A stretch of DNA of 64,000 bases, taken from positions 28,546,367-28,610,366 of the forward strand of contig NC_092525.1 in the NCBI RefSeq assembly GCF_037038585.1, given 5' to 3'. Each line of letters opens with the position of its first letter. The first letter of the stretch is position 1. The notes below the pieces were generated by a model. The model was not told the origin of the DNA. It worked only from the letters and a program-made list of their open reading frames with translations, and made no database searches. Positions 39,901 to 53,300 of the stretch are shown one piece after another. Source of the DNA: Patagioenas fasciata. Lineage: Eukaryota; Chordata; Aves; Columbiformes; Columbidae. A program made the translations under genes and the position numbers.

Positions 39901-42900
39901 TGATCCTTGTGGGTCCCTTCCAACTCAGGGTGTCTATGATTCTTTTTTCATAATACTATTTCCACAGGCATGTATTTTTCTGAATATAGCATATGGACTT
40001 TCTGATTTACTTTTCAGCTTAAATAGCAAAGAAAGAAATTCGCTTCTTCATTTAGTATGAATATAAAGCTTAAAAAAATAAAACCAAATCACTCACAACA
40101 AAAAACAACAGCTAGAATGTAACTCAGTCCAAAAACTGCAAGGGAATCCTCAGCACATGAAATCTCTCATTATCACTACTCCTAGCAACACACACAGATA
40201 TACAAAGAACGGTCTGGTAGTCAGAATGCACGTATGATTCAGGTTGCAGAAAAATGAGAACTCCCAAAAGCAAGCTAATTATTAACTCCTTATATCTGCA
40301 TTCTATCTTCATTCTGAGTTTTTGTTTTGTTAGGTTTTTGGACATGGGAACAAATGATGATTCGCGTACCATTTGGCCATTTTCCTTCTCTTTCTAGGAT
40401 TAAGAACAGCACTGCCCTCCTGCTTTTCAGTCACTGGAGCTTCCCCAAGCATCTGGAAAGATTATCTATGTACTGCAAATATTAACAGACTCTACCATTT
40501 GCTGAACTAGAAGCTAGAAAAGTAAAAACACCACTTTAAAAAAGCCAAAATTCTCACAAATGGCTGTAAAATGCATACCTCTCCTTTTCCTCCTCATCAT
40601 CACTTTCATATTCTGATTCATCTCCACTAGATAGTGGCTCTTCTTCCTCGTCAGGCAAAGGAGGCTCTTCAGGAGGCAGAGGTGGGACTGGGGGAAGTGG
40701 TACAGGCACTGGTAGATACTCCTCATACTAATTAAGGGGAAAAAGTTTAAAAAAGGTAATTAAACATTTTTTCCTCTCCATAACAAAAATAGCCAAATCA
40801 CTAAATCAGAAGATGACAAGAAGCAGGGTTTTTTAAAGTATGTTTTTAGGGATCTAGATGCTACTTTGCTAAACTATATCACTAATGAAAACTTGCCACA
40901 AGAAAGTGTAACACTGAATATTCTCATTCTAACTTGAGGAGTTTAAAACAAAAAAGCAACCATGGCCCTGGGTTTTTACTTTGCATTCAGCTTTAAGGAC
41001 TCTCCCGAGAAGAACATGGTCAAAACATATGGTAGGTGGCCTAAGCTCCCAGGCCATCTCAGTTTCTACACTGAACCTATCCAAGTTACAGTTCTATGTC
41101 TGTAAGGAGAGAGGATTTCATTAAATGAATCGTTTTTTCCACCGAGACTGCAAAAAACACATATTAGGAATTCCCTATGTACAAAATCACCTCCAGCCTC
41201 ACTTTCAACAGTCTTAACTACACTTAACAGTTACTTCTATGCACCATCAGTTCCATTAGGCACTGATGCCTTCTGGTTTTAGAAATGCTCTGTGCCCTTT
41301 AGAAACTGCTCCAAGAATCCTGAGGCTTCTCACCTTACTACTCTTTTTCGCATGACCATTAAATTCACAGTGCTTAACCTGTCCCAATACCAGGCAACAA
41401 ATAAAATTATTCCCAGAAAATCAGTGTGAATTCACTTATTTGACCGACTTATTTCATAGTTTTCTTTACCAGTCAGCTTGCTCTTATTAGCAGCAAGTGT
41501 TTTGTTAGGGCAAACACCAAGTGCCGTGGAGCACAACTTCACTATATCCAAATACTGTAGACAACACTATTAATGTAAGTCCTTACTTGCTCTGTCTACC
41601 ACTGGCAGTCAAACTACTCTATCACAGCAATAGAAAACTCAGACCACAGAGCTGGTATTTCTATTTCCCTGCAGAAAGAGCTCCCCATAAGCCTCTGTCA
41701 GTTTCCCTCAGCCCTGCCTCATTGAAAAAACATCCTGGAAACAGAGCAAGTTAAGTACAAAAGTGTTGTATGATCTCTATCAATCTGAATCTAATCAGAA
41801 CTCCAAATGAACACACAAATAAAAGAACTTAGTACATCTTTGTAAGGCAATGGGCTAATGGTATTCTTTATTTCCTGCATCAGTAATATAATGTTATAAC
41901 CTCCCTCTTCTTTTTTTAATACCCAACAGCTTGACATATTCCAGTGCTGCTGTCATATGGCCATATTTCTTTGTTGTAAGTACAGTGAAAAAGATTTCTT
42001 TATAAAATTAACATGTGCATCTTACGCAATGAAATGCAGCAGTATTTGCTCTCCTCTAGAGATTTCTCCAACTTTTAGAAGTTTGAACTTAGATCTCCCA
42101 CCATGTTGCTAACATTTTAAATTGTGAATCCATTTTACAGTACTTAAAACATATATTTTAAAAAGTTACCATGGGAGGGCGAGCAGTAATTGGTCCAAAA
42201 GGTGGAGGAAGATTCATTTTATTCATAAGATGAAGTACCTGAAATTATGCAAGATAAGTAAGATTTCCTCCAAATAAATAAATAGCTAAATATATAAATG
42301 AAAATAGTTCCTTGCTAGGTATCATAGCCGATAGCTTTTTGCATACTTTTAATGAAGACATAACTACATTGGTTATTAAACAATGTGAAAGTCTGCACTG
42401 GAGATCCAACACTAATAGCAAATATCCCAAACACCCTAAAAAGGCTAACCAAAAAAAGTAAAGCATCTTCTCAGAACGAAATTTCAAGTACCCACTTCAC
42501 ATCTAATTAGGAAGATCATACCCAGTTAAGTCTCCAGTACTAATGAAATCTTATTTTCTCAACATAATAAAAACCTAACATTTTAATAGTATCACAGCAA
42601 AGCTAACTTAGTATTTACTATGACAAAAATTATTTCTGTAGGTAACTAAAAGAGGAAAAAGGAGATGTTCTTCTTTTTATACTTTTTATACTTTTTTTTG
42701 CCATTTTCCACTTACCTGGACGTAAAATTTGGGCACACTTGCCAAGGCATTTGCTATATTTGCTAGAATTGTACTTGAAGGTGGTGGATACAAGTATTTA
42801 AGGCAAGAATTGATGGGAAAGGTGAGGCTGAGGAAAAAAAAAAGATGAAAACCAGGACATCTTAGCACCACTGCCACAATGACTGATAACAATTGATGAT

Positions 42901-45900
42901 TACTAGAGGTTTAACTATTCATTACATCTGAAGTATCACTGAAATATTGTTTCCCCTTCAACAGTTTTGGGTCACTTACATCATGTCTCTAACACCAGGG
43001 AACAGTCCCCTAATGCATGACACACTTACTGGGTTTGGGCACAATGAAAGTACCAACACATGCAGAAAGCCTACAGCATACAGAAACAATCAACATGTCC
43101 AAAAGCAAAACGACAGCATAGCATGCTGTACAACCATCATAAATTAAATGCTCAAAGTGCTGGATTTACTAGCCCCAAAATAAATTTATTCTTCATGTAT
43201 GCAAAAATGCAAATGGGGGAAAAAAGAACAAGAAACGTCTGGAAAGACAGAAGTTAACAGTATTCTGTTGTTAACACCGGGACAACCTACCCAGTCCTCA
43301 CGCTCCTCCTGAGAAAGCAATGTATAGTGCTAGAAGGCTATTCTGCAGCCCACAACTTCACAGCTCAACACACCAGACACTATGAGGGTTCTAAACCTGA
43401 AGAACTGAAATGTCATTTTTATGACAATTACTATAAATATGCACGTGGAACAGCAGCATGGTATGAAACAGTACACTGCATAACACTTCTTTCAAAATGA
43501 ACTCTAACAGAATAAAATCATTAAGACAAAAAAACACACTAACCCATGGTTGGGTGCAATTCCATTCTCTATTTTAACACAGCTTGGTTCTTTCTTATCT
43601 TCTTCTTTCACTGGTTCTTCTGAACTGAAAATTAATCTAGCATTAATTAAAACAGGGCAAAATTTAAGTGTCTAACATGCAATATGTTTAACCTCATCTA
43701 TTTAAAATAAAATAAATATATAAGTCTTTAATCAAAGACATTACTACAGCCATTATTAATTCTTAAGAATTAATGCATGTGGATAATTATAGTAGCCAGA
43801 CTAAAATAAATATTTATTCAGATTTAAGTAAGTATCCCTATATTCAAACACTCCTGACTTAAATCTAATCACAGGAAAAGAACTAAAATTACTTTATGTT
43901 ACTCTCTGTTCAGAGACTGTAAAAAATCAAAGGCATTAAATAATGGTTTTGTTAATATTCAGAGAATGGAATAAATAACTTAAAACCTTGGTAGTTGATT
44001 TTAATTAAAGACTACCACATAGTTTCTATCACTTAGTTACATATTACTCAGGCAAACTTGAAGCCTAACTATGCAACTTAATTTTTTAATTAAGTATTTG
44101 ACAGACAACTGAAATCCAAACTATCGCAGTTCCTGGTCACACTAGCACTCAGATGCATTAATTTATTTTTATTTTTAAATATTACATATCCTTTAATTAT
44201 TTGAAGAGAGACTTGGATGGTTTTATGTTTGTTCTCCTCATGCTTCAAGCTAGATAGATGCAAATCAGCTCCAGCTTAGAAGCCAGTGGCTATAGTAGTA
44301 CAGTCTTACAGTTATGCTAGGTGTCAATCCTGCCTGACTCTTGATTAGATTAGAAAGAAAACAGTGCATGCAATGCTTTCCTGGTCTTAACAGCAAAAGA
44401 CAAGAATAATCCTGAGACACACCAAAAAAAGTAGAATAGTCTTTTTTTAAACACAGGGAACCTGTGCAACAGAGATCAGCTTACACACACTGGAGTCTTG
44501 CTCTGTAAATGAGAACAAACAGGACCATCTGCTGATTAAAGATATTAATAACTACACAGGAATAAAGATGGGAATTATTTCACGATGATACTGAATGAAA
44601 CAATACTAATGAGAGGAATGTAGCCACTTATCTGTAAAACTGAACCTCCTTGTTAACACTTCTAAATGGTTATAATTTATTCTTTGACTCAAGAGCAAAG
44701 TATCATGAATACAGAATTTCCTTTCCTTGACCCCAAACACAGAAACTAAATTATAATGCACATACCTTTTACAATTCTCTGAGACAGAAGGTTGGCTAAG
44801 TACCTGCACACTATCTTGCTCCTTCGCAAATTCAACAACTAAGGTGTGACCTAAAAGTTTCAGCTGATGCAGTCTTGACAAAGCCTTCAAATAATTATAA
44901 TGGAGAAAATAAAGAAAATGAAGAGGAAAAACATGAGAATTACTTCAAACTGTAACTGATTTTTCTTTGGTTTGTAAACTAGCCAGACAAAGCAGTCCCA
45001 GCTTCTTTCTGTGAAGTCTGGGCCACTATAGACAGAGGTGGTTCTGTACCTGCCTTCACAGCCCTGCTTTCAGCAGCCTCTTTCTGGTTAGCAGAAAGGA
45101 AAAAGAAGAGGCTGCACAGCTAGAACCATTGCAGAGACTTAGGTCATCGGAACACAGTAGAAGGAATGTAGCCTTAACAAAGTCCACTAGTAACAGCTGG
45201 GAATTTTGAAATCAAGATTCTGAACAGTGACACTAGGAGCTCTAGCATTTTGCAAGTCCAGATCCTCATAGGTTGCTAACAACTGACAGAAAGCAACCTA
45301 AATTCAACATTGTTCAATTTGTGTAATCTTTGTAACTTTTTGAGCAGTACTTTACAGCACGGCCTAAAAAAAAAAAAAAAAGCCACAAAAAAAACAAAAA
45401 CAAAAACACAAACAACAACAGAGCATAATAGAAAAATTCAGGACACAAGCTTTTTACTAGATTCACATTTTAAAAGTATTATTAGTATCATCTTTTCAGC
45501 ATTCATGTCCCACATTAACATAGTAGTTTTCTTTTTCTTACAAAAGCTGGGCATTCAAGGCAGTCTTGAATTCAGTACATCAGTATGTCTGAATTTTATG
45601 GCAAATATGCAATTAAGCAGGAGACAAGTAAATTACATTTGGTTTATAGTTTATATATAAACATGCACACACATTAGGCAGGGCTCTGATCAGTCTCAAT
45701 TCATGTAAATTTGCCATGCAAATTACAAGTGACAGGTTGGAGAAGATGACTTTCACAAGCCACTTCCAACCCACCTTTTCTTATGATTCTAGAGAAGTGT
45801 TCATTTTATCAAATCCTTCAAGCACCTACTGAAACAGAACTCTAATATTACATTGCTCTGCATTTTTTGCCCCAACACTGGGTACTAGATGACGTGTAAA

Positions 45901-47205
45901 ATGTTTAGAGAACAGCTGGCAATTCAGGAAAGTGCTTTGCTAAAACATTCAAAACCCAATACAAACCTTCACAGCTGCATTTTCACTGGGAAAGGTAGCA
46001 AAAGCAGTATGTTTCTAGAAAACAAACAAAACAAAAATTGTCAAGACAGGAACTCACCAGTTTGAGAAATACAGGAAAACAGTATTTCTTTTCTAGTGAA
46101 CAAAACCCATCCTAAACTGCAAGAAAGAACATATCAATAAAATAGTTTAATCCTCTTTTCAAAAAAAGGAAATTTATTTCAGCACCTCTCAGCAGAAGAT
46201 TTTCATCAAAGCAACTCCTAAAAGTAATACTTTTCCCACTACACAAGTCATAACTATTGTAGTGCTATAAAAGTTCAGATGGTTTCTAACTAACATTCTC
46301 TCTTACTTTCCAAGTCTGATCAAATCCTCACACAATACATAGTTCATCTTACACTTCAATTTAACAAACTTTATTACTTCATTTTGCCACCACATGATTT
46401 GGTATTAAAAACCCAAAACATTAACACTTTTATAAGAGCAGCTAACAGAAAAATCATTGTAATGAAGCCTGTATTTTTAATATCCTATAAAAGAAAGCAT
46501 GGGCCTGACAAGGGATGTGGACATCGTTTATCCGCAGTAATCCAAGGCTCTTTCCAAACAGCATCTATTGGCTGACAGACATTCCCACGTTTTTGTAATT
46601 TTGAGAAAGAAAAATAAAGATTTCAAGAGACAGACCTGTGAAACTGCATCCCAACACCTACCAACAGACCCTCCCACACTGCTTTTCCATAGCCTTACTC
46701 CTAACGACAGGGAAGGCCAAAGCTGCAGCCAAGGGCACGGGACGGGCAGCCAGCGGGAGACGGGCCCCCGTGTCAGACAGCTTCCGACCGCTCCCCTCGG
46801 CCCGGCAGTGCATTCTGCCCGCGGGGCCACCGCGCCGCAGCGCGCTCCGGCCCGGCCGGGAGAAGGAAGAACTCTGACCCTGCGGCCACCTCACGCTCCT
46901 GGGGGGCGGCAAACGGCCCGGGCCGGCGGCAGATTTCTCCTCCCGTCCCACCGCCCGGAGCATCCTCAGGCCCCGGCCCTCACCAGCCGCCCGTGGTCCG
47001 ACAGGACGCGCACGGACACCGCCCCGAAGTGCTTCAACAGATCCTCCTTCTCTGCCGCCGTCAGCTCAGCGGGCAGGTGCCGCACCAGCAGCGTCCGGCC
47101 CCGCCGCCGCGCCACCCCGGGGTGAGGCGGGACGCCGGGATGAGGCGGGACGACCCCCAGCCCCGGACCGGCTGCCCGTGTCTCCTCGCAGCCCGCTGCC
47201 GCCAT
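33999..47205 (-). CDS. RNPC3: RNPC3, U11/U12-65K minor spliceosome protein
   Basis: Protein of the U11/U12 di-snRNP, which recognises U12-type introns in the nucleus. It has 14 coding exons: 47205-46984, 46014-45967, 44884-44766, 43624-43544, 42827-42716, 42238-42170, 40727-40579, 38114-37989, 37145-37009, 36196-36035, 35858-35764, 35684-35626, 35105-34973, 34058-33999 (1572 nt, 523 aa; human about 517). RRM1 spans about residues 37-115 (RNP2 LLVRHL, RNP1 KHTAFATF). A proline-rich then acidic stretch spans about 217-267 (exon 7), followed by a basic segment in exon 8. RRM2 spans about 426-510 (RNP2 IYVKNL, RNP1 KGQAFIGL); in the family it binds U12 snRNA, while the N-terminal half contacts the 59K protein. 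The start has a strong context (GCCATGG). The N-terminus carries a duplicated PPHPGV. Intron 13 looks U12-type, and the 3' end carries a USSE switch. Confidence 0.96.
34059..34972 (-). other. Probable U12-type intron 13 of RNPC3
   Basis: The donor is GTATCTTTT, one base from the U12 consensus GTATCCTTT. The branch-site candidate TCCTTAAC at 34,076-34,069 matches the U12 consensus and lies about 11 nt from the AG, inside the narrow spacing U12 introns require. There is little pyrimidine tract between branch and AG. None of the other 12 coding introns has this signature. Confidence 0.75.
35106..38439. other. RNPC3 introns 7 (part) to 12
   Basis: Apart from the RNPC3 exons, this is AT-rich intronic DNA with a 26-bp A tract near 37,333-37,358. 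The remaining RNPC3 introns (40,728-42,169, 42,828-43,543, 44,885-45,966 and 46,015-46,983) hold nothing I recognise beyond the CR1 pieces listed separately. Confidence 0.6.
38440..39946 (+). mobile_element. CR1 LINE fragment with dead reverse transcriptase
   Basis: CR1 in intron 7 of RNPC3, antisense to the gene. 38,440-38,760 is the region before the RT domain (FFKYHLLRAQDQAIP-like, then KDNKKGF), with frameshifts. The longest open part, 38,766-39,371, encodes the RT N-terminal half (KAETFNAFF, MGPHRIHPRVLKEL, NYRPVSLTSV, MRGKSCLTNL). A frameshift at about 39,357 breaks the FLDFSKAFD block, and the catalytic FADDTKLG follows at 39,618-39,641 in another frame. From about 39,660 it jumps to the CR1 3' end (DNSLRHM-like, then 'ccttccaactcagg') and stops at a TATGATTCT tail. 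It is not mobile. Confidence 0.92.
45730..45793 (+). mobile_element. Short CR1 3' end fragment
   Basis: The terminal 60 or so bases of a CR1 ('gacaggttggagaagatgac', 'cacttccaaccca', 'ttatgattct'). It is heavily truncated and lies in intron 2 of RNPC3, antisense to the gene. Confidence 0.65.
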
Positions 47206-47345
47206 GGCAGCCCACCGAGCCCGCGCGACCGCTGAGCGCACCCGGAAGCAAAAGGACAAATCTCGCGAGAGTTGAGGCAGCCGCTTGGGCCTCAAGTTTC
47301 GCGAGACTGGCGGGGCTCGGGGCTGGGGTGTCTGGGCTGGGAAGT
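46700..47345. promoter_or_regulatory. CpG-island promoter of RNPC3
   Basis: GC- and CpG-rich DNA covering RNPC3 exon 1 and its upstream flank. There is no TATA box. An ETS-type site (CCCGGAAGC, 47,241-47,249) and the palindrome TCTCGCGAGA (47,261-47,270) lie 36-65 bp upstream of the ATG. A second near-copy, TTTCGCGAGA, lies at 47,297-47,306. The CGCG palindrome is a known core-promoter element of housekeeping genes, read by BANP. Confidence 0.85.
47117..47152 (-). repeat. Tandem 18-nt duplication in RNPC3 exon 1
   Basis: Two 18-nt units (47,117-47,134 and 47,135-47,152) that differ at one base. They encode the repeated PHPGVP segment at about residues 20-31, ahead of RRM1. The repeat is in frame, so the protein stays intact. 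Confidence 0.8.
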
Positions 47346-50300
47346 GAGCGCGCAGGTGGTGGTTGCGCTCTGGGTGTCAGCCGTTATGCGCGTGCTTTCT
47401 GGCTAAATTGTGACAAGTTTTATTGCTTTCAAAACACCATTCTCATTAGCATTTAGCTCAAGAGGCTTCTGTTTTCAATTTGCCACTTCCCCTGAACATC
47501 AAGATCTTTTTGGTGGAGCTTAACATGCTGCTTCGGGGTAGCAGCTGCTGAGTGGCAAAGGCAAACAGCAGGGGTGAGGCACAGCGCCAGTTACAACCTG
47601 TAATAGTGGGCCTGAAGGGGATTCTGCAGCATGAGCAGTGAGCACAGAGGCAGTCATCAGCCAGCTGCTATCCAAACCAGACAGAATAATCCAGAGCAGG
47701 ATGCTTTTTCTGAGGCCACAGGCCATGAACTCGAAAGGAGGGAAAGTAATCTCCACACATGACTGCTGAAATCTCAGGTTTTACCGTATCTTACCAGCTA
47801 TTTGCTGGCTGGTAGATCCACCACCTGCCTGTATCCCCATTGCCATGGGCTTTGGGCCTGACAGAGCCACAGTGCCTGGTGCCGCTGGGCAGAGCCTGCG
47901 GGACCTGACCTGACCGGCCCCTAGGCAGCAGAGCCCTGAGTGACACCCAAGGGCTGGGACTGCCAGGGTGCACCGAGGCCGGCCTCAGAGAAAACATGTT
48001 CTGCAGCCTGTGCAGTGTACCTGGTGAATAGGGAATGTTTATTGAATCTTTCAACAGAACAAAGTCTTCGGTCCATAACGTCCTCAAGACCGCTGCTTTT
48101 CCTTGAAGAGTCATGATGGACCTGGTGCTGTACGGCAGTACACCTGAAGGCTCTTGGGCCATGCTCATTTTGTGACTGAACACTGATAATTTGGGGAAAG
48201 ATCTGGCCATCATGGGTAGTCACAGGGGTCTCGCTGGGTGGATCAGATGACTGTCCAAGTTCGTCCAGATGGGCTTGGGAAGGAGTTGAGAAAAAAGACT
48301 GTGGAAACACAGGATGTTCAAGAAGGACCTCGGAGGAAAGCAGCAATTTAGCAACAATTTCTTACAGGATCCATTAGTGCCTTTTTTGTTGCTGTCATTT
48401 GTATAAGCTAGGAAATATCCATGAACTTGGAAACAGGTGGAAGAATTGGCACAGTATGCAAATATGACAGTGTTCTTTCTCTCTTGATGATACCAGTGGT
48501 ACTGGTTTTTTTTTTTTTCTGAGCCTGTTGAACTTTAGAAGTAACACCATCCAGTTTAGTAAGTTCCATGTGTGCCTGTCGTTTGTATAAAGTCTAGACT
48601 TCATGGGTTATGCTAGTCAACATGCAATTGTAGCAGATGGGGGAACATCAGGATTGCAAAAGCAAGGTTGTGGTGGCTTTGCTGCTTCATCCTGTTTAAA
48701 TTGGCCTGACTTCTAGTTCACTCCTTGCTAATGACACAGGAGAACTTCTTATGCAGCAGGTCTGTGAAACTTGTAGGCAAAACGAACTTCTCTGTTTCCC
48801 TTATACCTCTCTTGTACATTCCAATTATTAATATGCACATCAGTCACCAGATGGTGAAATAATGATATAACTTCAAATATGTTTTTCCCTCAGAACTAAG
48901 AAACACTGTTCTCAATTCCAATCAGGGTAGGCTGAGAAAAATATGTGTTTTCTTAGTGACCTTGGACACTGAAGTGACAAGACCAGTTTCACTGGAAACA
49001 ACCCTAATATCTCATGGCTGTTCAACCCACCTCTCCTTCTCAGCACAGAATCCTCATCAAAGAAAGATAATTTTTTTTTTAAAAGTCTGATCACCCTGTT
49101 GGACCACGGAACTGAAGCTGAACATCTCTAAAGCAGAAGTTTAACAGAGTATCATGCAAGTCAGGGCGATAAAAATGCACAGGATTTTCTTCTCTAAGAT
49201 GCATAGAGAAAAAAATAATTAAAAAAAATTCCTTTCTCCCTCATCTTCACATTCAAAATAGGTGACTATTTATTTATTTTTTTAATTTTTATTTTCCAAG
49301 ATGTTAAATTTGGAGATACTCAAACAACACATGTGCATCATGTTTTGTTGAAATGCTAGGTTTAGGGGTTCTTTGCTTACACAGAGGGTAATGTCAATGC
49401 AACTTCAAGTGTTTTAGTAATATCCCTATGAGTCAGAAATACAGACTCGATCAGGTTGGAGAGGAAGAAGATCCTTATGTAGAGATTTCTAGTACAGTCT
49501 CCTGCTCAAAGCAGGGTCAACACCGAATTCCAACCACATCACTTGGGACTTTCTCCAGCCTAAGGCCCTAAGAGTGAAGGTTCTAAAGCCTCAACATACA
49601 AGCTTTTCTACTCATTAATTAACCTCCCAGTGATTCTTTTTCCCCTTTTATCCACTTGGAAGTGACTGTATAAATGTGTGGTAACTTAAGACAAAATTCC
49701 AAATTTTGAATTAAAATCTTTTGAGTTGGTAAGGAGAACACTTTTGAAAAAGATCAAGAAAGCCAGCTTTGCAGAATATCCTGACGTTTTGCGCACCATT
49801 CATTACCCACCCCATAAGGTTCACATTAGTGACATCAAATCAGCAGTAGCCAGGGGCAGATACAGTTGTCCAAAGTAACAGAAGCCCAACTAAGCCTGTC
49901 CTTTACAGTTACTAATGGAAGTAGCAAATCTGTGATACATTGAAAAATAAACTGGTTTATTTAAATTTCTTTTAAAAGTATGTAAGGGTCCACTTGAAAC
50001 AGTTCAGTTTACTTTTGGATGGTATGAGTAGGGAGGCTCACAATTTTGTTGCATCCTTAGACAGGGAAAGATGAGCTTTATTATGAAAGCAGCAATGCTA
50101 CTGTTTCTTGGAACAATTAAGATACACAAAGATGCTGTTAGATCATCATCCTGATAAAGTGAGACTAGAATGAGGCTAAACACTGAAGAAAAGCTTCAGC
50201 AGTGTGTGATTTCTAGACTTTACTCTTATCATTATTGATTGTCTTTTTTTTTTTTTTTTTTTTAATATAAACCTCTAAGTATTTTCTGTTGTCTCCAGTA

Positions 50301-53300
50301 GATGTTCCACTTGACTGTACACAGTCAAGCTCTAAGTGAGGAGATAAATAGCTGTGTTAGCAAGAAGATAAGCCCAAGGTAGTATGGCTTGTTTTACCTT
50401 GTCTACAAAATACTGTATAGCCATGTACTTAAATTACTTTCCAAGAGCAACCTAACAGTTTTGAACTCTCTTGCATGGCTAGGACCAGAAGGCCACCAGA
50501 AGTAGAGTTTTAAATAGCTCCCCAAACTGGTTGCATAGTCCACAGAATAAATAACACAGCATAATGGGGTCACATTCTTTCATTAATGAAATTGCATGTT
50601 AGAGTTAGTACTACAGAAAGACTGTACGTTTGAATTTATTGACTCTTCTGGTTTTGCATTCAGCCTCTACTGACACAAGAAAAAACCTTTGATTACAACA
50701 GTAGCAGCTCCAAATAACCTTAATTCAAGTTCCTTCCCACTGAAAGAACAGTCAGAACTTTTAATATCATTTGAAAGGCTGTCAGAAAAGCTTTTTAAAA
50801 GAAAACAATCTCTTCACTAAAGGGAAGAAAAATTGCTTTCCTTGTTCTTTCTTGTTTTTTGTTTTTTGTGGTTTTTTTCTACCTTTAATGAAGCGCTTGA
50901 AAGACTTTTGTTACTCTCCATGTATTCTGTACATTACTCAGACTCTGACAACTGGAACTCCAGTATCAGAATAAGGAAAGAGTTGTTGTCCCTGCACACT
51001 GAGAAGCCTCAGCAGCAAGTTCTAATAATTTCTTTAACCTTTTAAACAAAGTTCACAGAGTTTGTTCTAACAGTGGTGCTTTTTGCCTTTCTTTCCTTAT
51101 GCAGTTAGTTTCTGGTTGCTTTTCCTCCAAGCCTTTGAATAAATTTATTTTAACAGCATCTGCACGTTAAAGCGTGTCTTGCAGCATAAGAGTAAGAAAC
51201 CATGTAGTGTAACATTTTATTATGAAGTGCTACCGTTAAAGTGAAGTGTCAATCAAAACAAATTACCTGTCACTCAGTGTGTTGAGGGGAAGAACTACAC
51301 GCTACATTTCATCTGTTTTCAAACTCAGTTCTCAGGTAATACATCTAATGCTAAGGCAATGGATTTCATATCTTAAAGCAAGTGTCAAGAACCTTTCAGG
51401 TGAAAGCATAAAATCCACCTCTACATAAGCCGAGAGCCTGCTTTTTTCACCCATAGGGTGTCAGGTTCAGGACCAATGCCTTATTGCATGTTATACTTCT
51501 ATGTAAGACACTGTCTTTTCCACTAAATCAATACTTTATATGAAAGTACAACTTCGTTCTAGATCATTGGGCTATGGGGTTTCAGACATGCTGCTTTACA
51601 TTAAGATGAAGAGCCTGGACACTCAGTTATACACTGTCATTCCAGAAGTAGCTGACGTGTTACTTTCAGCAAGCTGTTTGACACTGAAAGATCTGGCAAT
51701 TGCAGTCTGCAATTTCTCTTCTTTCTGTTCCTCCTGCTCTGTGGAATGATATCTGTAGCTATGTGAGAAATCATTATAGGTGAAAAAAATATCTAGGGAA
51801 GGATTTGCTTTCCTTCAGAAAGAGGAATGTATAACAAGCAAATGGCTTATTCCACAGGAATATTTTAGTTCTCCAGAGCTACAAATTTGGCACTTGTCAA
51901 AATTCACTTTTTTACTCTCATCCTGGATTTTTAATTCATCTATTTTCTGCCTTACTTCAAAAAGTCATCAAAAGTGACTTGATTTAATGAAAGATTGTCT
52001 AGTATAGGGCGTTTGTTACCTGTGAATCAGAATTAATACACCATAAAGGATTTGGTGACATCATTACTCTGACTTCAGTGTTAGAAGTGTCTAGTGACTA
52101 ATATTTGTATACCGACTATTTGGCACAAGACATTCAAAGCTTTACATAAATTTCATTGCATTCCATTTGCATGTTGATATGTGGATTTTCTCAAAATACC
52201 AAAAATGTTGACCTGTTCAGCATTAGCTGTACTTTAGGGTGATATATGTTGACTTTGTTGTTTCTGCAGTTGCGTCCTTTAAAGCAGAACTTCTCAGTTT
52301 GTGGATCATGGCACAGCGTAGATTCCATTAACTGGCTGTTAAGTAAATAGATTTTCTCTATGGAAAAGCAGGAGTACCTCATGGGAAAATAAGCCATGTA
52401 GTTCTCAGAGATGCCTTCATCACAAGTCTCTCTGTCAAACCATATCCAATGCTAGGGTACTCAGCCTTATTCTTGGGACTGGTGTTGAAGAAAGACTAAT
52501 ATAACTTCAAAGTACAGGTTCCATCTTAGCTCTCAAACTCCACATGCAACAGCTGATATGTAACTATACAGTGACTTGCAGAACTGTGTAATGTGCAGCC
52601 AGGACTTGATTGACTGGTTTTCTGAGTGAAGTCTGCTTTTACTTTTGCGCAATGGATTAAAAATATAGGTTACAAATACTGTGTAGCACTCCAGTTTCTA
52701 TAAAGCTGCTACAACCACTATGGTGTGTTTGCATACAATTACAGACAAATTGAAAGGTTGATAAGAAGGTCTCCATACACCTCATTGCTTTCAAGACCTC
52801 TATTGTCATACTAGGCCTGTATTTCTGCATTAGAGTGGTAAATATTTCATTCTATACAGAATGACTACTTTTTACTACAGTTTATATAAAATCTCTTTCT
52901 CAGTAGAGAGGTAAACAAAAGTAAATGAAACTAGGCATAGCCACCTGGTAAGAAGAATCAGTTAACATCTAAACAAGTTAAGATAAAGCTCCAGGCAGGT
53001 CTAGGTGGATTCAAGCAAAGCAAGTCTGATGTGCCTTAGTCCTGAGGCTTTGCAAACTCAGTGAAACCCTGTGGCTCATTATTAGTAATGCCAATACTGT
53101 ATTTATTGGCCTACAGGGTAACATCCTCTATTACCAGGTCATTATTGCAATAACAACTCTGTAGATCAAAATTATAGGAGGTAAAGGTGGCATTATGTGT
53201 TGTTCAAATTCACTTCCCGAAAAATATTTTTTCTGCCAAATTTCTTGTGAGCTAGAGAAGGCTGGCAAGGCATTTTTAAAGTTTTAGAAACCTCAGGGCA

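Noticed and set aside
46568-47125. 185-codon plus-strand frame
   Set aside because: It runs antisense through RNPC3 exon 1 and the CpG island. High GC removes stop codons; there is no family resemblance.
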